A program made the translations under genes and the position numbers. A DNA stretch of 39,210 nucleotides from an uncultured Pelagibacteraceae bacterium (GTDB taxonomy: Bacteria; Pseudomonadota; Alphaproteobacteria; Pelagibacterales; Pelagibacteraceae): contig CACNYE010000005.1 of assembly GCA_902624515.1 (NCBI GenBank), forward strand, positions 1-39,210, in the 5' to 3' direction. Every line of letters begins with the position of its first letter. Position 1 is the first letter of the stretch. The notes beneath the pieces were generated by a model, which saw only the letters and a program-made list of their open reading frames with translations, was not told the DNA's origin and made no database searches. Shown here piece by piece: positions 38,983-39,210 of this stretch.

Positions 38983-39210
38983 TATTTTAAATAATCTTTA
39001 TAAGTCTTTAAATTATTATGTATTACTAATTTTTGATAATATTCTTTTGGGTCTTTGATTTTTATTAATGCTGTTTTAGGGGTATTTGTATAGTCATAAA
39101 GTCTAGTTAGAAAATACCTCATTGCAGCTCCACGACATAAAATATTTAATGATTTCTTTTCTTTTAGTGATATTTTTTTTATACTTTCATACCCTTTAAT
39201 TAAATTTTTA
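38982..39210 (-). CDS. thrB: Homoserine kinase ThrB, C-terminal fragment
   Basis: The frame runs to the window edge, leaving 75 residues. They include LCRGAAMRYFLTRLYDY, NTPKTALIKIKDPKEYYQKL, matching the C-terminus of the aminoglycoside-phosphotransferase-like homoserine kinase of alphaproteobacteria. It makes O-phosphohomoserine, the substrate of the nearby ThrC. The stop overlaps the rnhA ATG (TAATG), the thrB-rnhA pair common in this class. Confidence 0.88.
   Translation of the reverse strand, partial: KNLIKGYESIKKISLKEKKSLNILCRGAAMRYFLTRLYDYTNTPKTALIKIKDPKEYYQKLVIHNNLKTYKDYLK

Overview
The window is a dense, very AT-rich stretch of bacterial chromosome. It looks like an alphaproteobacterium of the SAR11 / Candidatus Pelagibacter type. 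The reasons are the extreme A+T bias with Lys/Ile/Asn/Phe-rich proteins, almost no intergenic DNA, many 1-4 nt stop/start overlaps, alphaproteobacterial families (DUF2093, a DUF3035-like lipoprotein, a CoxF-like small protein between ctaB and ctaG) and an aa3-type cytochrome c oxidase operon. The assignment rests on protein recognition and composition only; no database search was possible.

Layout: 1-2099 holds the tail of a cyclopropane-fatty-acid synthase-like methyltransferase, a Lys-rich coiled-coil protein, a small membrane protein and a DUF393 protein. 2192-6303 holds tldD-tldE, a DUF6134-like exported protein and a YczE-like membrane protein. 6300-8126 is typA/bipA. 8127-10656 is the only clearly accessory region: a cytosine-5 methyltransferase and a probable restriction endonuclease lie between two 69-bp direct repeats that duplicate the 3' end of groEL and its terminator. 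10657-12630 is groES-groEL behind a heat-shock-type promoter. 12755-19182 is a forward run: HAD phosphatase, ribF, ileS, lspA, lipoprotein, pgi. 19171-21002 is rsmD and purD. 21024-21212 is DUF2093. 21214-26862 is a reverse-strand envelope run (ubiA, msbA, waaA, lpxK, lpxL-like). 26914-30433 holds a DUF2721 protein, a quinone oxidoreductase, pirin, DoxX, a 62-aa protein and a haloacid-dehalogenase-like protein. 30451-38565 is rsmE followed by the cox operon (coxB, coxA, ctaB, coxF-like, ctaG, coxC, surf1) running into thrC and a peroxiredoxin. 38560-39210 is rnhA and the tail of thrB.

How the genes work together: most of the window is housekeeping, with short co-oriented runs that are probably translationally coupled. 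The envelope run covers lipid A phosphorylation, Kdo transfer, late acylation and flippase export. The cox operon encodes all three catalytic oxidase subunits plus heme O synthesis and copper/heme assembly factors. thrC and thrB flank the peroxiredoxin/rnhA pair on opposite strands.

The best candidate for something undescribed is the restriction-modification cassette at the groEL 3' end. It has a 69-bp target-like duplication (67/69 identical), no integrase, and short 11-bp tandem repeats near both ends. The duplication leaves the cassette between two terminators.
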